Positions 33,461 through 42,473 are shown, numbered from the stretch's first letter. The stretch: 64,000 nt of DNA from Pseudomonas sp. BN417 (GCF_029871205.1 NZ_SSOJ01000162.1:140797-204796); one strand, 5' to 3'. The notes: generated by a model from the letters alone, not told the origin. Program-made: numbers and translations.

Positions 33461-33676
33461 ATGTCTGATCACCACACCTACAAGAAGATCGAGATCGTCG
33501 GTTCCTCGCGCAACAGCATCGACGAGGCGATCAACAACGCCCTGACCGAAGCATCGAGGACGATCCGCAACATGGACTGGTTCGAGGTTGTGGAAACTCG
33601 TGGGCATGTCGAAAACGGCCGGGTCGGCCACTACCAGGTGACCCTGAAGGTCGGCTTCCGGGTAAGCGACAGCTGA
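33461..33676 (+). CDS. Dodecin (flavin-storage protein)
   Basis: 71-aa protein of the dodecin family: [20 protein letters not shown], helix [22 protein letters not shown], then two beta strands. Dodecins assemble as hollow dodecamers that bind flavin or CoA, the conserved Trp (residue 39 region, DWFEV) stacking on the ligand. CAGGAG lies about seven bases before the ATG. In related genomes it follows trpI closely; here the iron-uptake module separates them. Confidence 0.92.
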   Translation: MSDHHTYKKIEIVGSSRNSIDEAINNALTEASRTIRNMDWFEVVETRGHVENGRVGHYQVTLKVGFRVSDS

Positions 33677-33844
33677 CCGGCTCCGCCGGTCGGCGCTGAC
33701 TCCGGGATGCGAGTTCCGGAGGAGCGCCGCCTCCCTCGGCGAATTGGGTTAGGCTCTGAGCGTCCGCCCCGCGGCCTTCCTGGAATCCGGCGTGGGGCGG
33801 ATGGCTCGCGCGAGCCCGTCATCCATCACGAGGGAGCGTTACCC

Positions 33845-34069
33845 ATGAAGAAACTGTTGTTGGCCGTTGGCCTGTTCACCCTGGCCGGTTCGGCCTTCGC
33901 CGCCGTAAAGCCCTGCGAGGAGCTCAAGGCCGAGATCGACGCCAAGCTCAAGGCCAAGGGCGTCACCTCCTACACCCTGGAAATCGTCGACAAGGGCAGC
34001 GCCGCCGGCAAACAGGTGGTGGGCACCTGCGAAGGCGGCAGCAAGGAGATCGTCTACCAGCGCAATTGA
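33845..34069 (+). CDS. DUF1161 small secreted protein, copy 1
   Basis: 74-aa exported protein: signal peptide MKKLLLAVGLFTLAGSAFA, then a ~55-residue DUF1161 domain with two conserved cysteines (KPCEELK and GTCEGGSKEI) likely disulfide-bonded in the periplasm, and the family ending IVYQRN. Function unknown. A paralogue lies at 37321. The spacing from dodecin is 168 bp. Confidence 0.88.
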   Translation: MKKLLLAVGLFTLAGSAFAAVKPCEELKAEIDAKLKAKGVTSYTLEIVDKGSAAGKQVVGTCEGGSKEIVYQRN

Positions 34070-34239
34070 TCGCCCTTCACCCGCCGGGCCGGCGCCGCGC
34101 GCCGGCCCAATCCTTACCTGCCGGTGCCCTGGTTACCGAAAAGTGCCTTCTAGCGGCCACCGGCGCCAATCCCTAGAGTAAGACCCACTGATTCACTCGG
34201 ATAAGCGTCCGTGCCTGTCCCCTATCCAGGTCTTGCCCC

Positions 34240-35238
34240 ATGACTGCCCTTTCCAAGCTGCCCTTGTCCGTTCTCGATCTGGCGCCCATCCGTGACCACG
34301 GCGGCGCTGCCCAGGCCCTGCACAACTCCCTGGAACTGGCTCGCCACGCCGAGCGCCTGGGTTTTTCGCGCTTCTGGGTGGCCGAGCACCACAACATGGA
34401 CGGAATCGCCAGCTCGGCCACCGCCGTGCTGCTCGGTTATCTCGCTGCCAATACCTCGACCCTGCGCCTGGGTTCGGGCGGCATCATGCTGCCGAACCAT
34501 GCGCCGCTGGTGGTCGCCGAGCAGTTCGGCACCCTCGCCACCCTCTATCCGGGCCGCATCGAACTGGGTCTGGGCCGCGCCCCGGGCGCCGACCAGCTCA
34601 CCGCCCGTGCGTTGCGCCGCGACCGCCTGGGCAGCGCCGACGACTTTCCCCGGGACGTCGAGGAGTTGGAAACGCTCCTTGGTCCACGCCATCCGGGGCA
34701 GAAGGTGATCGCCATGCCGGGCGTGGACACCAATGTGCCCATCTGGCTGCTCGGCTCCAGCCTCTTCAGCGCCCAACTGGCCGGGCAAAAGGGTCTGCCC
34801 TACGCCTTCGCCTCGCACTTCGCGCCGCGCTACATGCACGAGGCGATTCGCGTCTACCGCAACCACTTCCGCCCTTCGGCGGTGCTCGAAAAGCCCTACG
34901 TGATGCTGGGCGTGCCCCTGGTGGCCGCGCCCACCGACGAAGAGGCGGAGTTCCTCGCCACCACCGTCTACCAGCGGGTGCTCGCCCTGATCCGCGGCGA
35001 AAGCCTGGTGCTGCGCCCGCCGGTGGAAAGCATGGCGGGTCGCTGGTTACCCCATGAGAAGGAGGCGGTGGGCAGTTTCCTGGCCATGGCCATGGTCGGT
35101 GGGCCGGAGAAGATCCGCGCGCGCCTGCAGGTGCTGCTGGAGCAGACCGAGGCGGATGAGCTGATCTTCACCTGCGATCTCTACCAGCACGAACACCGCC
35201 TGCGGGCGTTCGACATTCTCGCCAGCCTGCGCAACTGA
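34240..35238 (+). CDS. LLM-class flavin-dependent oxidoreductase
   Basis: 332-aa luciferase-like (LLM) TIM-barrel protein that probably uses reduced FMN and O2. Typical segments are LSVLDLAPI near the N-terminus, [45 protein letters not shown], and [10 protein letters not shown]. It most resembles the alkanal-monooxygenase-like group widespread in bacteria without known substrate. The start ATG 34240 begins [16 protein letters not shown], as in homologues. No cotranscribed reductase is visible. Confidence 0.9.
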   Translation: MTALSKLPLSVLDLAPIRDHGGAAQALHNSLELARHAERLGFSRFWVAEHHNMDGIASSATAVLLGYLAANTSTLRLGSGGIMLPNHAPLVVAEQFGTLATLYPGRIELGLGRAPGADQLTARALRRDRLGSADDFPRDVEELETLLGPRHPGQKVIAMPGVDTNVPIWLLGSSLFSAQLAGQKGLPYAFASHFAPRYMHEAIRVYRNHFRPSAVLEKPYVMLGVPLVAAPTDEEAEFLATTVYQRVLALIRGESLVLRPPVESMAGRWLPHEKEAVGSFLAMAMVGGPEKIRARLQVLLEQTEADELIFTCDLYQHEHRLRAFDILASLRN

Positions 35239-35239
35239 T

Positions 35240-35659
35240 TCAGAACGGTCCGCAGCGCGGGAAGATCTCGTGGCGGGAGAGGACATTGCGTTGCCCGTCA
35301 TAGAGCCAGGCCATGGGCTGGTTGGCGGCGTTGCGCGCTTCCACGCGGTAGCGCTGGCCGGCCTGGAAGTTGTCGTAGCGCAGCTCCATGTAGCAGGTCA
35401 GGATGGTCGGTTCGGTATTCATGAAACCGCCCCCACCGCCAACCTCGAACTGGTAGCGCAACTCCAGCTCGTGCTTGCCGGGTAACACCTGGTAGTAGCG
35501 ACCGTCATTCCAGCGCTTGCCGTCCAGCCGGTTCGCCATGAGGACGTCGCTGGGGTCGTGGCGGATGTCGACCCAGGCCATGCGTGGGTCGGGTTCGGGG
35601 AGCTTGCCGGCGCAGGCGGTCAGGCTGGCCAGCAGCATCAGGGCCAACAGCGTGCGCAT
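35240..35659 (-). CDS. Putative lipoprotein A of a tandem pair
   Basis: 139 aa with a lipoprotein signal: MRTLLALMLLASLTAC, lipobox LTAC with Cys16. The mature part is a single ~120-residue beta-rich domain (AWVDIRHDP...YYQVLPGKHELELRYQFEVGG...CYMELRYDNFQAGQRYRVEAR) with three further cysteines. It is a clear paralogue of the next gene (35713-36129). The 3' end is one base from the end of the convergent oxidoreductase gene. Function unknown. Confidence 0.82.
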   Translation of the reverse strand: MRTLLALMLLASLTACAGKLPEPDPRMAWVDIRHDPSDVLMANRLDGKRWNDGRYYQVLPGKHELELRYQFEVGGGGGFMNTEPTILTCYMELRYDNFQAGQRYRVEARNAANQPMAWLYDGQRNVLSRHEIFPRCGPF

Positions 35660-35712
35660 CGTGGGACTCCTGCTGGGGTTGGGGCTTTCAGCATAACCCC
35701 ATGCCGGAGTTT

Positions 35713-36129
35713 TCAGACATTGCCGCAGCGACTTTCCCGTGCCTTGGCCACTTCCTGGTTACGCTCGTCGTACAGGCGTGCCCAGGGGCGGAAGCCTATG
35801 CCGCCAGCCTGCAACTGATAGCGCTCGCCCGCGGCGAAGTTCGGGTAGGTCAACTTGAGCAGGCAGGTGCGGCGGTAGCTCGAACTGCCCTGGCCAATGT
35901 CGGGACCGCCCACCTCGAATTCCAGGCGTATTTCCAGTTCGTGATGACCGGGGCTGACCTGGAAATAGCGAGGGTCGGTCAGGGTCTTGTCGTCCACCCG
36001 GCTGGCTTCCATCACTTGGCCTTCCTGCCGCGAAAGGGAGACCCAGGCCTGATTCGGATCATGGCTGGGCATCAGCAGGGCACAGCCGCCGAGACTCAGC
36101 AGCAGCAGGGAAGCAAGCAGAGGACGCAT
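35713..36129 (-). CDS. Putative lipoprotein B of a tandem pair
   Basis: 138 aa from ATG 36129: lipoprotein signal MRPLLASLLLLSLGGC (Cys16). The mature domain matches its neighbour segment by segment: DPNQAWVSL, YFQVSPGHHELEIRLEFEVGG, CLLKLTYPNFAAGERYQLQAG. This indicates an old tandem duplication. The shared HELE and AGxRY motifs suggest a small beta-sandwich; no function is known. It is divergent from the metallopeptidase gene. Confidence 0.82.
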   Translation of the reverse strand: MRPLLASLLLLSLGGCALLMPSHDPNQAWVSLSRQEGQVMEASRVDDKTLTDPRYFQVSPGHHELEIRLEFEVGGPDIGQGSSSYRRTCLLKLTYPNFAAGERYQLQAGGIGFRPWARLYDERNQEVAKARESRCGNV

Positions 36130-36185
36130 GGAAGACTCCAACAGGGATATGGCAGTCGGTGGCTCTGATGCGCTAGTTTCGCGAC

Positions 36186-37262
36186 ATGTCGACCACCCTT
36201 CTTATCGAATTGCTTGACCGCATCCACCGGCCTCTGGTTCCCCTGCTGGGCGCCTTGCTGCTGAACGGTTGCTCCACCCTGGACTACTACAGCCAGTTGG
36301 CCCGCGGGCAACTGGACCTGCTGCGCTCCCGCCAGAGCGTGCAAGCGCTGATCGACGACCCGTCCCAGGACGCCGGGCTGCGTCGACGCCTGGCCGAGGC
36401 GCAGGAAGCCCGTGCCTTTGCCAGCGCCAAGCTAGGCCTGCCGGATAACGGCAGCTATCGGGTCTATGCCGATATTCACCGGCCCTACGTCGTCTGGAAC
36501 CTGTTCGCCACCGAAGAGTTTTCCCTGCAGCCGGAGACCCACTGCTTTCCCATCGCCGGGTGCGTCGCCTATCGCGGCTACTACCAGTTGGGCCGGGCCC
36601 GGGGCGCGGCCGCCCTGCTCAGGGAACAGGGACTGGACACCTGGGTTGGAGGCGTCGAGGCCTATTCCACTCTGGGCTGGTTCGACGATCCGATCCTTAA
36701 CACCATGTTGCGCCGGAACGATGACCGCCTCGCTGCGCTGATCTTCCACGAACTGGCCCACCAGCGGTTGTACGTGCCGGGGGACACCGCCTTCAATGAA
36801 TCCTTCGCCAGCTTCGTCGAGCGTGAGGGGCTGCGCCAATGGCGCGCCAGCCGTGGCCTGGGGCCCCTGGACGAGGAGGCAGCCGAGCGCCGCGACGCCC
36901 TCACGCGACTGGTGCTGGACACTCGCGAGCGGCTGGAAAGCCTCTACGCCCGTGACCTTCCAGCCGAACGGATGCGCCGGGCCAAGGCCGCCGAGTTCGA
37001 GCGCCTGCGCCGCGACTACCGGGAAGTGCGTGATCGCCAATGGGGTGGCTCCAGCACTTTTGACACGTGGGTGGAAGGTCCGTTGAACAATGCCAAGCTG
37101 CTCCCCTTCGGCCTCTACGACCAGTGGGTGCCGGCCTTCGCCAGGCTGTTCCATGAAGCGGGCGGGAGCTGGCCAGGGTTCTATGAACGGGCGCGGGAGT
37201 TGGGGCAGTTGCCCCTGGCGGAACGAGCCCAGGCACTGGAAAGCCTGATGGCAAAGCGCTAG
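36186..37262 (+). CDS. Predicted lipoprotein aminopeptidase (HExxH zinc peptidase)
   Basis: 358 aa, a member of the predicted-aminopeptidase family (COG4324 type). The N-terminus has a membrane-export segment ending in a lipobox (LLLNGC, Cys29). The zinc motif HELAH lies at about residues 197-201, followed by the second-ligand helix NESFASFVEREG. The family-typical segments YRGYY and GWFDDPILNTML are present. The peptidase is likely anchored in the envelope facing the periplasm. Substrate unknown. It stands beside two lipoproteins and a DUF1161 gene. Confidence 0.85.
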   Translation: MSTTLLIELLDRIHRPLVPLLGALLLNGCSTLDYYSQLARGQLDLLRSRQSVQALIDDPSQDAGLRRRLAEAQEARAFASAKLGLPDNGSYRVYADIHRPYVVWNLFATEEFSLQPETHCFPIAGCVAYRGYYQLGRARGAAALLREQGLDTWVGGVEAYSTLGWFDDPILNTMLRRNDDRLAALIFHELAHQRLYVPGDTAFNESFASFVEREGLRQWRASRGLGPLDEEAAERRDALTRLVLDTRERLESLYARDLPAERMRRAKAAEFERLRRDYREVRDRQWGGSSTFDTWVEGPLNNAKLLPFGLYDQWVPAFARLFHEAGGSWPGFYERARELGQLPLAERAQALESLMAKR

Positions 37263-37320
37263 AACTTGCCTGGCTGGCCGTCAGTCGAACGATTAGGACA
37301 TCTAGGAAAGGGAGTAATCG

Positions 37321-37554
37321 ATGAAGAGAATTGCTGTAGTCCTCATGCTGGGAACGCTGGCGGGTACGGCCTTCGCGGCTCCCAAATCCTGCGAGGAGCT
37401 CAAGCAGGAAATCGAAGTGAAGATCCAGGCCGCCGGGGTGACCAGCTATACCTTGGAAATCGTGCCCAACGCCGAAGTGAAGGACCAGAACATGGTGGTC
37501 GGCTCCTGTGAGAACGGTACCAAGAAGATCATCTACCAGCGCAATAGTGACTGA
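37321..37554 (+). CDS. DUF1161 small secreted protein, copy 2
   Basis: 77-aa paralogue of the gene at 33845: signal peptide MKRIAVVLMLGTLAGTAFA, the same domain (KSCEELKQEIEVKIQAAGVTSYT) and the same ending IIYQRN. The two conserved cysteines are kept. GGGAG lies just before the ATG. The two copies, both on the plus strand, bracket the oxidoreductase-lipoprotein-peptidase block. Confidence 0.88.
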   Translation: MKRIAVVLMLGTLAGTAFAAPKSCEELKQEIEVKIQAAGVTSYTLEIVPNAEVKDQNMVVGSCENGTKKIIYQRNSD

Positions 37555-37578
37555 TCCCCCGGACGGCAGGGGGCCTTT

Positions 37579-37677
37579 GTAGGAGCGAATTCATTCGCGA
37601 AAGGCCGCGCAGCGGCCCCCTGGGAATACCGCAGGGCAGGTCTTCGACCTGCATCGCGATTGAAATCGCTCCCACAG
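37579..37677. repeat. REP-like repeat, GTAGGAGCGAATTCATTCGCG type
   Basis: Starts GTAGGAGCGAATTCATTCGCG (self-complementary GCGAATTCATTCGC core) and ends AAATCGCTCCCACAG. It lies between the convergent DUF1161 and phosphatase genes. Confidence 0.7.
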
Positions 37678-37696
37678 AATGCGACATCGCTCCCCT

Positions 37697-38341
37697 TCAA
37701 CCAAACGCCCGTTCCAGCTCCTCCAGGCTGGCGAAGTAGTAGGCCGGCGCTTCCCCCAGCAGCTCCTCGCGGCTGCCGAACCCATACCCCACTCCCGCCC
37801 CGTGCAGGCCATTGCGGTGGGCGCCGATCAGGTCGTGCTTGCGGTCGCCGACCATCAGGGTGTCGCTGCGCTCCAGGCTTTCCTCCTCCAGCAGGTGGCG
37901 GATCAGCTCGACCTTGTCGGTACGGGTGCCGTCCAGTTCGCTGCCGTAGATGTGCTTGAAGTGCCGGTCGAAGCCGAAGTGTCGTGCGATTTCGCGGGCG
38001 AAGACGGTCGGCTTGCTGGTGGCGATGTAGAGGGTGCGGCCCTGCTCGCGCAGGCGTCCAAGCAGCGCGTCGATGCCGTCGAACACGCGGTTCTCGTAGA
38101 GCCCGGTGACCTTGAAGCGCTCGCGGTAATGGTTCACCGCTTCCCAGGCGCGGGCTTCGTCGAGGCTGTAGGTCTGCATGAAGCACTGCAGCAGCGGCGG
38201 GCCGATGAAATGTTCCAGCCGAGCCAGATCCGGCTCATGGATATCCAGCCTGGCCAGGGCGTACTGCACCGAGCGGGTGATGCCCTCGCGCGGGTCTGTG
38301 AGGGTGCCGTCGAGGTCGAAGAGGATGTTCTGGTAGTGCAT
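37697..38341 (-). CDS. HAD-family phosphatase (phosphoglycolate phosphatase-like)
   Basis: 214-aa HAD-superfamily hydrolase of the Gph/PA0065-like group. Motif I is DLDGTLTD (residues 9-16, catalytic Asp9 and Asp11), motif II is in LYIATSKP, motif III Lys is near RTDKVELI, and motif IV is MVGDRKHDLIGA. A helical cap domain lies between motifs I and II. Substrate is uncertain (phosphoglycolate, nucleotide or other). It is 10 bp from the gamma-carbonic anhydrase gene upstream on the same strand. Confidence 0.92.
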   Translation of the reverse strand: MHYQNILFDLDGTLTDPREGITRSVQYALARLDIHEPDLARLEHFIGPPLLQCFMQTYSLDEARAWEAVNHYRERFKVTGLYENRVFDGIDALLGRLREQGRTLYIATSKPTVFAREIARHFGFDRHFKHIYGSELDGTRTDKVELIRHLLEEESLERSDTLMVGDRKHDLIGAHRNGLHGAGVGYGFGSREELLGEAPAYYFASLEELERAFG

Positions 38342-38351
38342 CTTTGCGGCC

Positions 38352-38897
38352 TCAGACTCCGTAGCCTTCGGCGATATGCAGATCCTTCAGCTTCACGTAG
38401 TTCGCGGCGCTGTAGGTGAAGAAGGCCTTTTCCTTGTCGGAGAGCGCGCGGGCCTGTTTTACCGGGCTGCCGACATAGAGGTAGCCGCTTTCCAGACGCT
38501 TGCCCGGCGGCACCAGGCTGCCGGCGCCGAGCACCACGTCGTCCTCGATCACCGCACCGTCCATGACGATGCTGCCCATGCCGATCAGCACCCGGCTGCC
38601 CACGCTGCAGCCGTGCAGCAGCGCCTTGTGGCCAATGGTCACGTCGTCGCCGATTTCCAGGGGGTAGCCGTCCGGGTTGAAGGGACCGGAGTGGGTGATG
38701 TGCAGCACGCTGCCGTCCTGCACGCTGGTGCGCGCGCCGATGCGGATGCGGTGCATGTCGCCGCGAATGGTCACCAGCGGCCAGACCGAGCTGTCGTCAC
38801 CCAGTTGGACGTCGCCAATGACCACGGCGGAGGCGTCGACAAAGGCCCGCTTGCCGAGCTGTGGGGTGAGTCCCTGGTAGGTTCTGATCGGGTTCAT
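38352..38897 (-). CDS. Gamma-class carbonic anhydrase-like hexapeptide protein
   Basis: 181-aa left-handed beta-helix protein built of hexapeptide repeats (VIGDVQLGDDSSVWPLVTI, VQDGSVLHITHSG, VTIGHKALLHGC, VLIGMGSIVMDGAVI). The three histidines expected to bind zinc (in LHITH and GHKALLH) are present, so it belongs to the YrdA/CaiE gamma-carbonic anhydrase group. Enzyme activity in this subgroup is variable. It is probably cotranscribed with the phosphatase downstream and is divergent from the small gene at 39055. Confidence 0.9.
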   Translation of the reverse strand: MNPIRTYQGLTPQLGKRAFVDASAVVIGDVQLGDDSSVWPLVTIRGDMHRIRIGARTSVQDGSVLHITHSGPFNPDGYPLEIGDDVTIGHKALLHGCSVGSRVLIGMGSIVMDGAVIEDDVVLGAGSLVPPGKRLESGYLYVGSPVKQARALSDKEKAFFTYSAANYVKLKDLHIAEGYGV

Positions 38898-39054
38898 GGC
38901 AATTCCTGAGGCTGCGGAGTGCGCCGATTGTAATTAAGATGGCTGTTATTGACCCAGCAAACCTTGGCGACGGTTCCTTGGCTACACCCCTTTCCGGCAC
39001 GAGTGTCAATAATCTGGCATAATGCATGGCCGCCTTTGGAAAAGGAGAGCGTTT

Positions 39055-39249
39055 ATGACTACCTTGCGTATCAGATCATCTGCAAGCAGGGCCAAACCTC
39101 AAGCGGCAACGGAAACTCGTGAATCCCTCGCAGCTCATGTCGCAGCCTATCTGCGTCGCGGTGGCGAGATTCAGAAGATCGCCAGGGGCATCAGCGGTCT
39201 GCCAACGAACGGTTCCTGGCATATGTCCCGAACCAGAAGAAGAAAATGA
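39055..39249 (+). CDS. Small basic hypothetical protein, 64 aa
   Basis: 64-aa basic protein (MTTLRIRSSASRAKPQAAT...) with a predicted central helix (TRESLAAHVAAYLRRGGEIQKIA) and an Arg/Lys-rich tail (SRTRRRK). Support for being real: an AAAGGAG ribosome site at good distance, an isolated promoter-like CATAAT upstream (39018-39023), and immediate placement before prlC. The GGEIQKIARGISG segment is unusual and resembles a conserved turn. No domain is recognised. It may bind nucleic acid, but that is only a guess from charge. Confidence 0.7.
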   Translation: MTTLRIRSSASRAKPQAATETRESLAAHVAAYLRRGGEIQKIARGISGLPTNGSWHMSRTRRRK

Positions 39250-39326
39250 TTTTCGAGGGGGCCTTGCGCCCCCTCTCTCATTCTTGCTGCTCTATCAACC
39301 CCACCCAGACGCAACAGGTGAATGCC

Positions 39327-41375
39327 GTGAGCTCCAGCAATCCCCTCCTGCAGGACTTCGACCTGCCGCCCTACTCCTCGATCCGCCCCGAGCACGTCCA
39401 GCCCGCCATCGAGACGGTGCTCGCCGACAACCGCGCCGCCATTGCCGCGCTGCTGGAGCAGCAGGACGGCACCCCGACCTGGCAGGGCCTGGTGCTGGCG
39501 CTGGACGAACTGGGCGAGCGCCTGGGCCGTGCCTGGAGCCCGGTGAGCCACCTGAATGCCGTGTGCAACAGCGCCGAGCTGCGCGCCGCTTACGAGGCCT
39601 GCCTGCCCAAGCTGTCCGAGTACTGGACCGAACTCGGCCAGAATCGCGAGTTGTTCCAGGTCTACGAGGCCCTGGCCAGCGGCCCCGAAGCCGCAGGTTT
39701 CGAGGTGGCGCAGAAGACCATCCTCGAGCACGCCCTGCGTGACTTCCGCCTGTCCGGCATCGACCTGCCGGCCGACCAGCAGGAGCGCTACGGCGAGATC
39801 CAGATGAAGCTGTCCGAGCTGGGCAGCCGCTTTTCCAACCAGCTGCTCGACGCCACCCAGGCCTGGACCAAGGAAGTCCATGACGAGGCCGCGTTGGCCG
39901 GCCTGACCGACTCGGCCAAGGCGCAGATGAAGCAGGCCGCCGAGGCCAAGGGGTTGGGCGGCTGGCTGATCACCCTGGAATTCCCCAGCTATTACGCGGT
40001 GATGACCTACGCCGATGACCGCGCCCTGCGCGAAGAGGTCTACACCGCCTACAGCACCCGCGCCTCCGACCAGGGCCCGAATGCCGGCCAGCACGACAAC
40101 GGCCCGGTGATGGCCGAGATCCTCGTCCTGCGCCAGGAACTGGCCAGGCTGCTGGGCTTCGCCCACTTCTCCGACCTCAGCCTGGCCACCAAGATGGCCG
40201 AGTCCACCGACCAGGTGCTGGGCTTCCTCCGCGACCTCGCCAAGCGCAGCAAGCCCTTCGCCGCCCAAGACCTGGAAGAGCTCAGGGCCTTCGCCGCCGA
40301 GCGCGGCGTCGCCGATCTGCAGAGCTGGGACGTGGGTTACTTCAGCGAGAAGCTGCGCGAGCAGCGCTACAGCATTTCCCAGGAAACCCTGCGCGCCTAC
40401 TTCCCCATCGACAAGGTGCTGTCCGGTCTCTTCGCCATCGTGCAGAAGCTCTACGGCATCGAGATCAGGGAGCTCTCGGGCTTCGATACCTGGCACCCCG
40501 ACGTGCGCCTGTTCGAGATCAGCGAGAACGGCCAGCACGTCGGCCGCTTCTTCTTCGACCTCTACGCCCGTGCCAACAAGCGCGGCGGCGCCTGGATGGA
40601 CGGCGCTCGCGACAAGCGCAGATCGACCAGAGGTGAACTGATCAGCCCGGTGGCGAACCTGGTCTGCAACTTCACTCCGGCGGTGGGCGACAAGCCGGCC
40701 CTGCTGACCCACGACGAAGTCACCACCCTCTTCCATGAGTTCGGCCACGGCCTGCACCACCTGCTGACCCGTGTCGAGCACGCCGGCGCTTCCGGCATCA
40801 ACGGCGTGGCCTGGGACGCAGTGGAGCTGCCCAGCCAGTTCATGGAGAACTGGTGCTGGGAGCCTGAAGGCCTGGCACTGATCTCCGGTCACTACCAGAC
40901 CGGCGAGCCCTTGCCCCAGGACCTGCTGGACAAGATGCTGGCGGCGAAGAACTTCCAGTCCGGCCTGATGATGGTGCGCCAGCTGGAGTTCTCCCTGTTC
41001 GACTTCGAACTGCACGCCACCCATGGCGACGGTCGTAGTGTGCTGGACGTGCTGGAAACGATCCGCGATGAAGTGGCGGTGATGCGTCCGCCGGCCTTCA
41101 ACCGCTTCGCCAACAGCTTCGCACACATCTTTGCCGGCGGTTACGCGGCCGGTTACTACAGCTACAAGTGGGCCGAAGTGCTGTCCGCCGACGCCTTCTC
41201 CCGCTTCGAGGAGGAAGGTGTGCTCAACCCGGCGACCGGCCGCGCCTTCCGCGAGGCGATCCTGGCCCGCGGCGGCTCCCAGGAGCCCATGGTGCTGTTC
41301 GTCGATTTCCGCGGCCGCGAGCCTTCCATCGATGCCCTGCTGCGCCATAGCGGCCTGACGGAGGACGCGGCATGA
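39327..41375 (+). CDS. prlC: Oligopeptidase A
   Basis: Cytoplasmic M3-family zinc oligopeptidase that degrades short peptides, including cleaved signal peptides. The product is 682 aa from GTG 39327, preceded by AGGTGA. The zinc motif HEFGH is at residues 470-474, in TLFHEFGHGLHHLL, with the second-ligand segment ELPSQFMENWCWEPEGL. Length is typical for PrlC. It overlaps the yheV-like gene by four bases. The frame is open upstream to 39246 but lacks a better start. Confidence 0.95.
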   Translation: MSSSNPLLQDFDLPPYSSIRPEHVQPAIETVLADNRAAIAALLEQQDGTPTWQGLVLALDELGERLGRAWSPVSHLNAVCNSAELRAAYEACLPKLSEYWTELGQNRELFQVYEALASGPEAAGFEVAQKTILEHALRDFRLSGIDLPADQQERYGEIQMKLSELGSRFSNQLLDATQAWTKEVHDEAALAGLTDSAKAQMKQAAEAKGLGGWLITLEFPSYYAVMTYADDRALREEVYTAYSTRASDQGPNAGQHDNGPVMAEILVLRQELARLLGFAHFSDLSLATKMAESTDQVLGFLRDLAKRSKPFAAQDLEELRAFAAERGVADLQSWDVGYFSEKLREQRYSISQETLRAYFPIDKVLSGLFAIVQKLYGIEIRELSGFDTWHPDVRLFEISENGQHVGRFFFDLYARANKRGGAWMDGARDKRRSTRGELISPVANLVCNFTPAVGDKPALLTHDEVTTLFHEFGHGLHHLLTRVEHAGASGINGVAWDAVELPSQFMENWCWEPEGLALISGHYQTGEPLPQDLLDKMLAAKNFQSGLMMVRQLEFSLFDFELHATHGDGRSVLDVLETIRDEVAVMRPPAFNRFANSFAHIFAGGYAAGYYSYKWAEVLSADAFSRFEEEGVLNPATGRAFREAILARGGSQEPMVLFVDFRGREPSIDALLRHSGLTEDAA

Positions 41376-41638
41376 CCGCCACCAAGAAGCGCTTCATCGC
41401 CGGGGCCGTCTGCCCGGCGTGCAGCGAAATGGACAAGATCCAGATGTGGGACGAGGACGGCGTGCCGCACCGTGAGTGCGTGGCCTGCGGCTATGCCGAC
41501 ACCCTCAACGCCCAGGGCCAGTCGATACCCAAGGAGCTGGGTACGCGGGTCAACCAGCCCAAGGCCAAGGCGGCCGATCCGAAGGTCCAGGGGGTGCAGT
41601 TCTTCCCCAATCCCAAGTTGAAGAAACCCAGCGAGTGA
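41372..41638 (+). CDS. YheV-family zinc-ribbon protein
   Basis: 88-aa protein with two CxxC knuckles (VCPACSEMDKIQMW and RECVACGYADT), typical of the YheV putative metal-binding family that is commonly encoded next to prlC. The C-terminal tail is rich in Lys and Pro (ending NPKLKKPSE). It overlaps prlC by ATGA, indicating coupled translation. Its role with the peptidase is unknown. Confidence 0.92.
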   Translation: MTATKKRFIAGAVCPACSEMDKIQMWDEDGVPHRECVACGYADTLNAQGQSIPKELGTRVNQPKAKAADPKVQGVQFFPNPKLKKPSE

Positions 41639-41659
41639 TGTGAAAGCCAAGGAGGGCGT

Positions 41660-42433
41660 ATGTGGCATCTGGTTTGTGGTGATATGGCGGTCGAAGGCGT
41701 TATCCGCGTCATAGGTGATGCCGCTGCGCGAGGATTGCGCGTCCTGCGCGATGACCTGGCGGTGGGGTCGCTGGCGGACGTCGAGCGACCGCCCTGTACC
41801 GGCCGCGCGCAGTTCTGGCTGGACGTCTGGCCGGACACGGTGACGCCCCGGCCGGACTTCGCTCCTGGGCTGAGCGCCGATGCCGACTGGCTCGCCGGAT
41901 TGGCGAGCCAGTCGCAGCCGGTCACCGTCTGGCATGGCGACAGTTGTTCCGAACAGCTGCTGCTCGCCAGGGTGGCCGCCGCCCTGGCGCATAGCGAGCT
42001 GCCGTTCTGGGAGGTGCCCTGTGGCACGGGCGACAGCAGCGTCCGCAAGCGCCGCGCGGTGGGCATGATCGAGCCCGAGGCTCTGGGCGCCTACTACTTG
42101 CCGCGCTTGGTCGACGCCGAGCGCAAACAGCGACTCGCCGCCCAGTGGCGCGCCGCCGTGACCGCCAATGCCGCTATCCGTCGCTGGCGCGATGGCGACT
42201 TCCAGGGTGAGGACCACAGCACCGTCGATGCCGTCCTCCTGGCCGCCTGCACGCCCGAATGGCAACCGCTGCCACGGGTGATGGCCGAGGTCATGGCGGG
42301 CTGCGATGGATTCTTCGTCACCGATTTCTTCGCCTTCTGGCGCGCCCGCGAACTGGCGGCCCGGGGCTGTGTCGAACTGGCCGGACATGGATGGCAGCAT
42401 GGCTATGGCGGCCTCAGCGTTCGCCTGACTTGA
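41660..42433 (+). CDS. DUF1835-domain protein
   Basis: 257-aa soluble protein starting MWHLVCGDMAVEGVIRVIG. It matches the DUF1835 N-terminal form (a short nucleotide-like beta-alpha start, then VTVWHGDSCSEQLLLARVAAAL) with a C-terminal DUF3658-like helical region (AQWRAAVTANAAIRRWRDGDF). No signal peptide or membrane segment. It follows yheV by 21 bp and may belong to the prlC operon. Function unknown in all members I know. Confidence 0.78.
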   Translation: MWHLVCGDMAVEGVIRVIGDAAARGLRVLRDDLAVGSLADVERPPCTGRAQFWLDVWPDTVTPRPDFAPGLSADADWLAGLASQSQPVTVWHGDSCSEQLLLARVAAALAHSELPFWEVPCGTGDSSVRKRRAVGMIEPEALGAYYLPRLVDAERKQRLAAQWRAAVTANAAIRRWRDGDFQGEDHSTVDAVLLAACTPEWQPLPRVMAEVMAGCDGFFVTDFFAFWRARELAARGCVELAGHGWQHGYGGLSVRLT

Positions 42434-42473
42434 GGCGAACGGCGCTCCTGCAACCATCCACCTGGAGGTCCCC

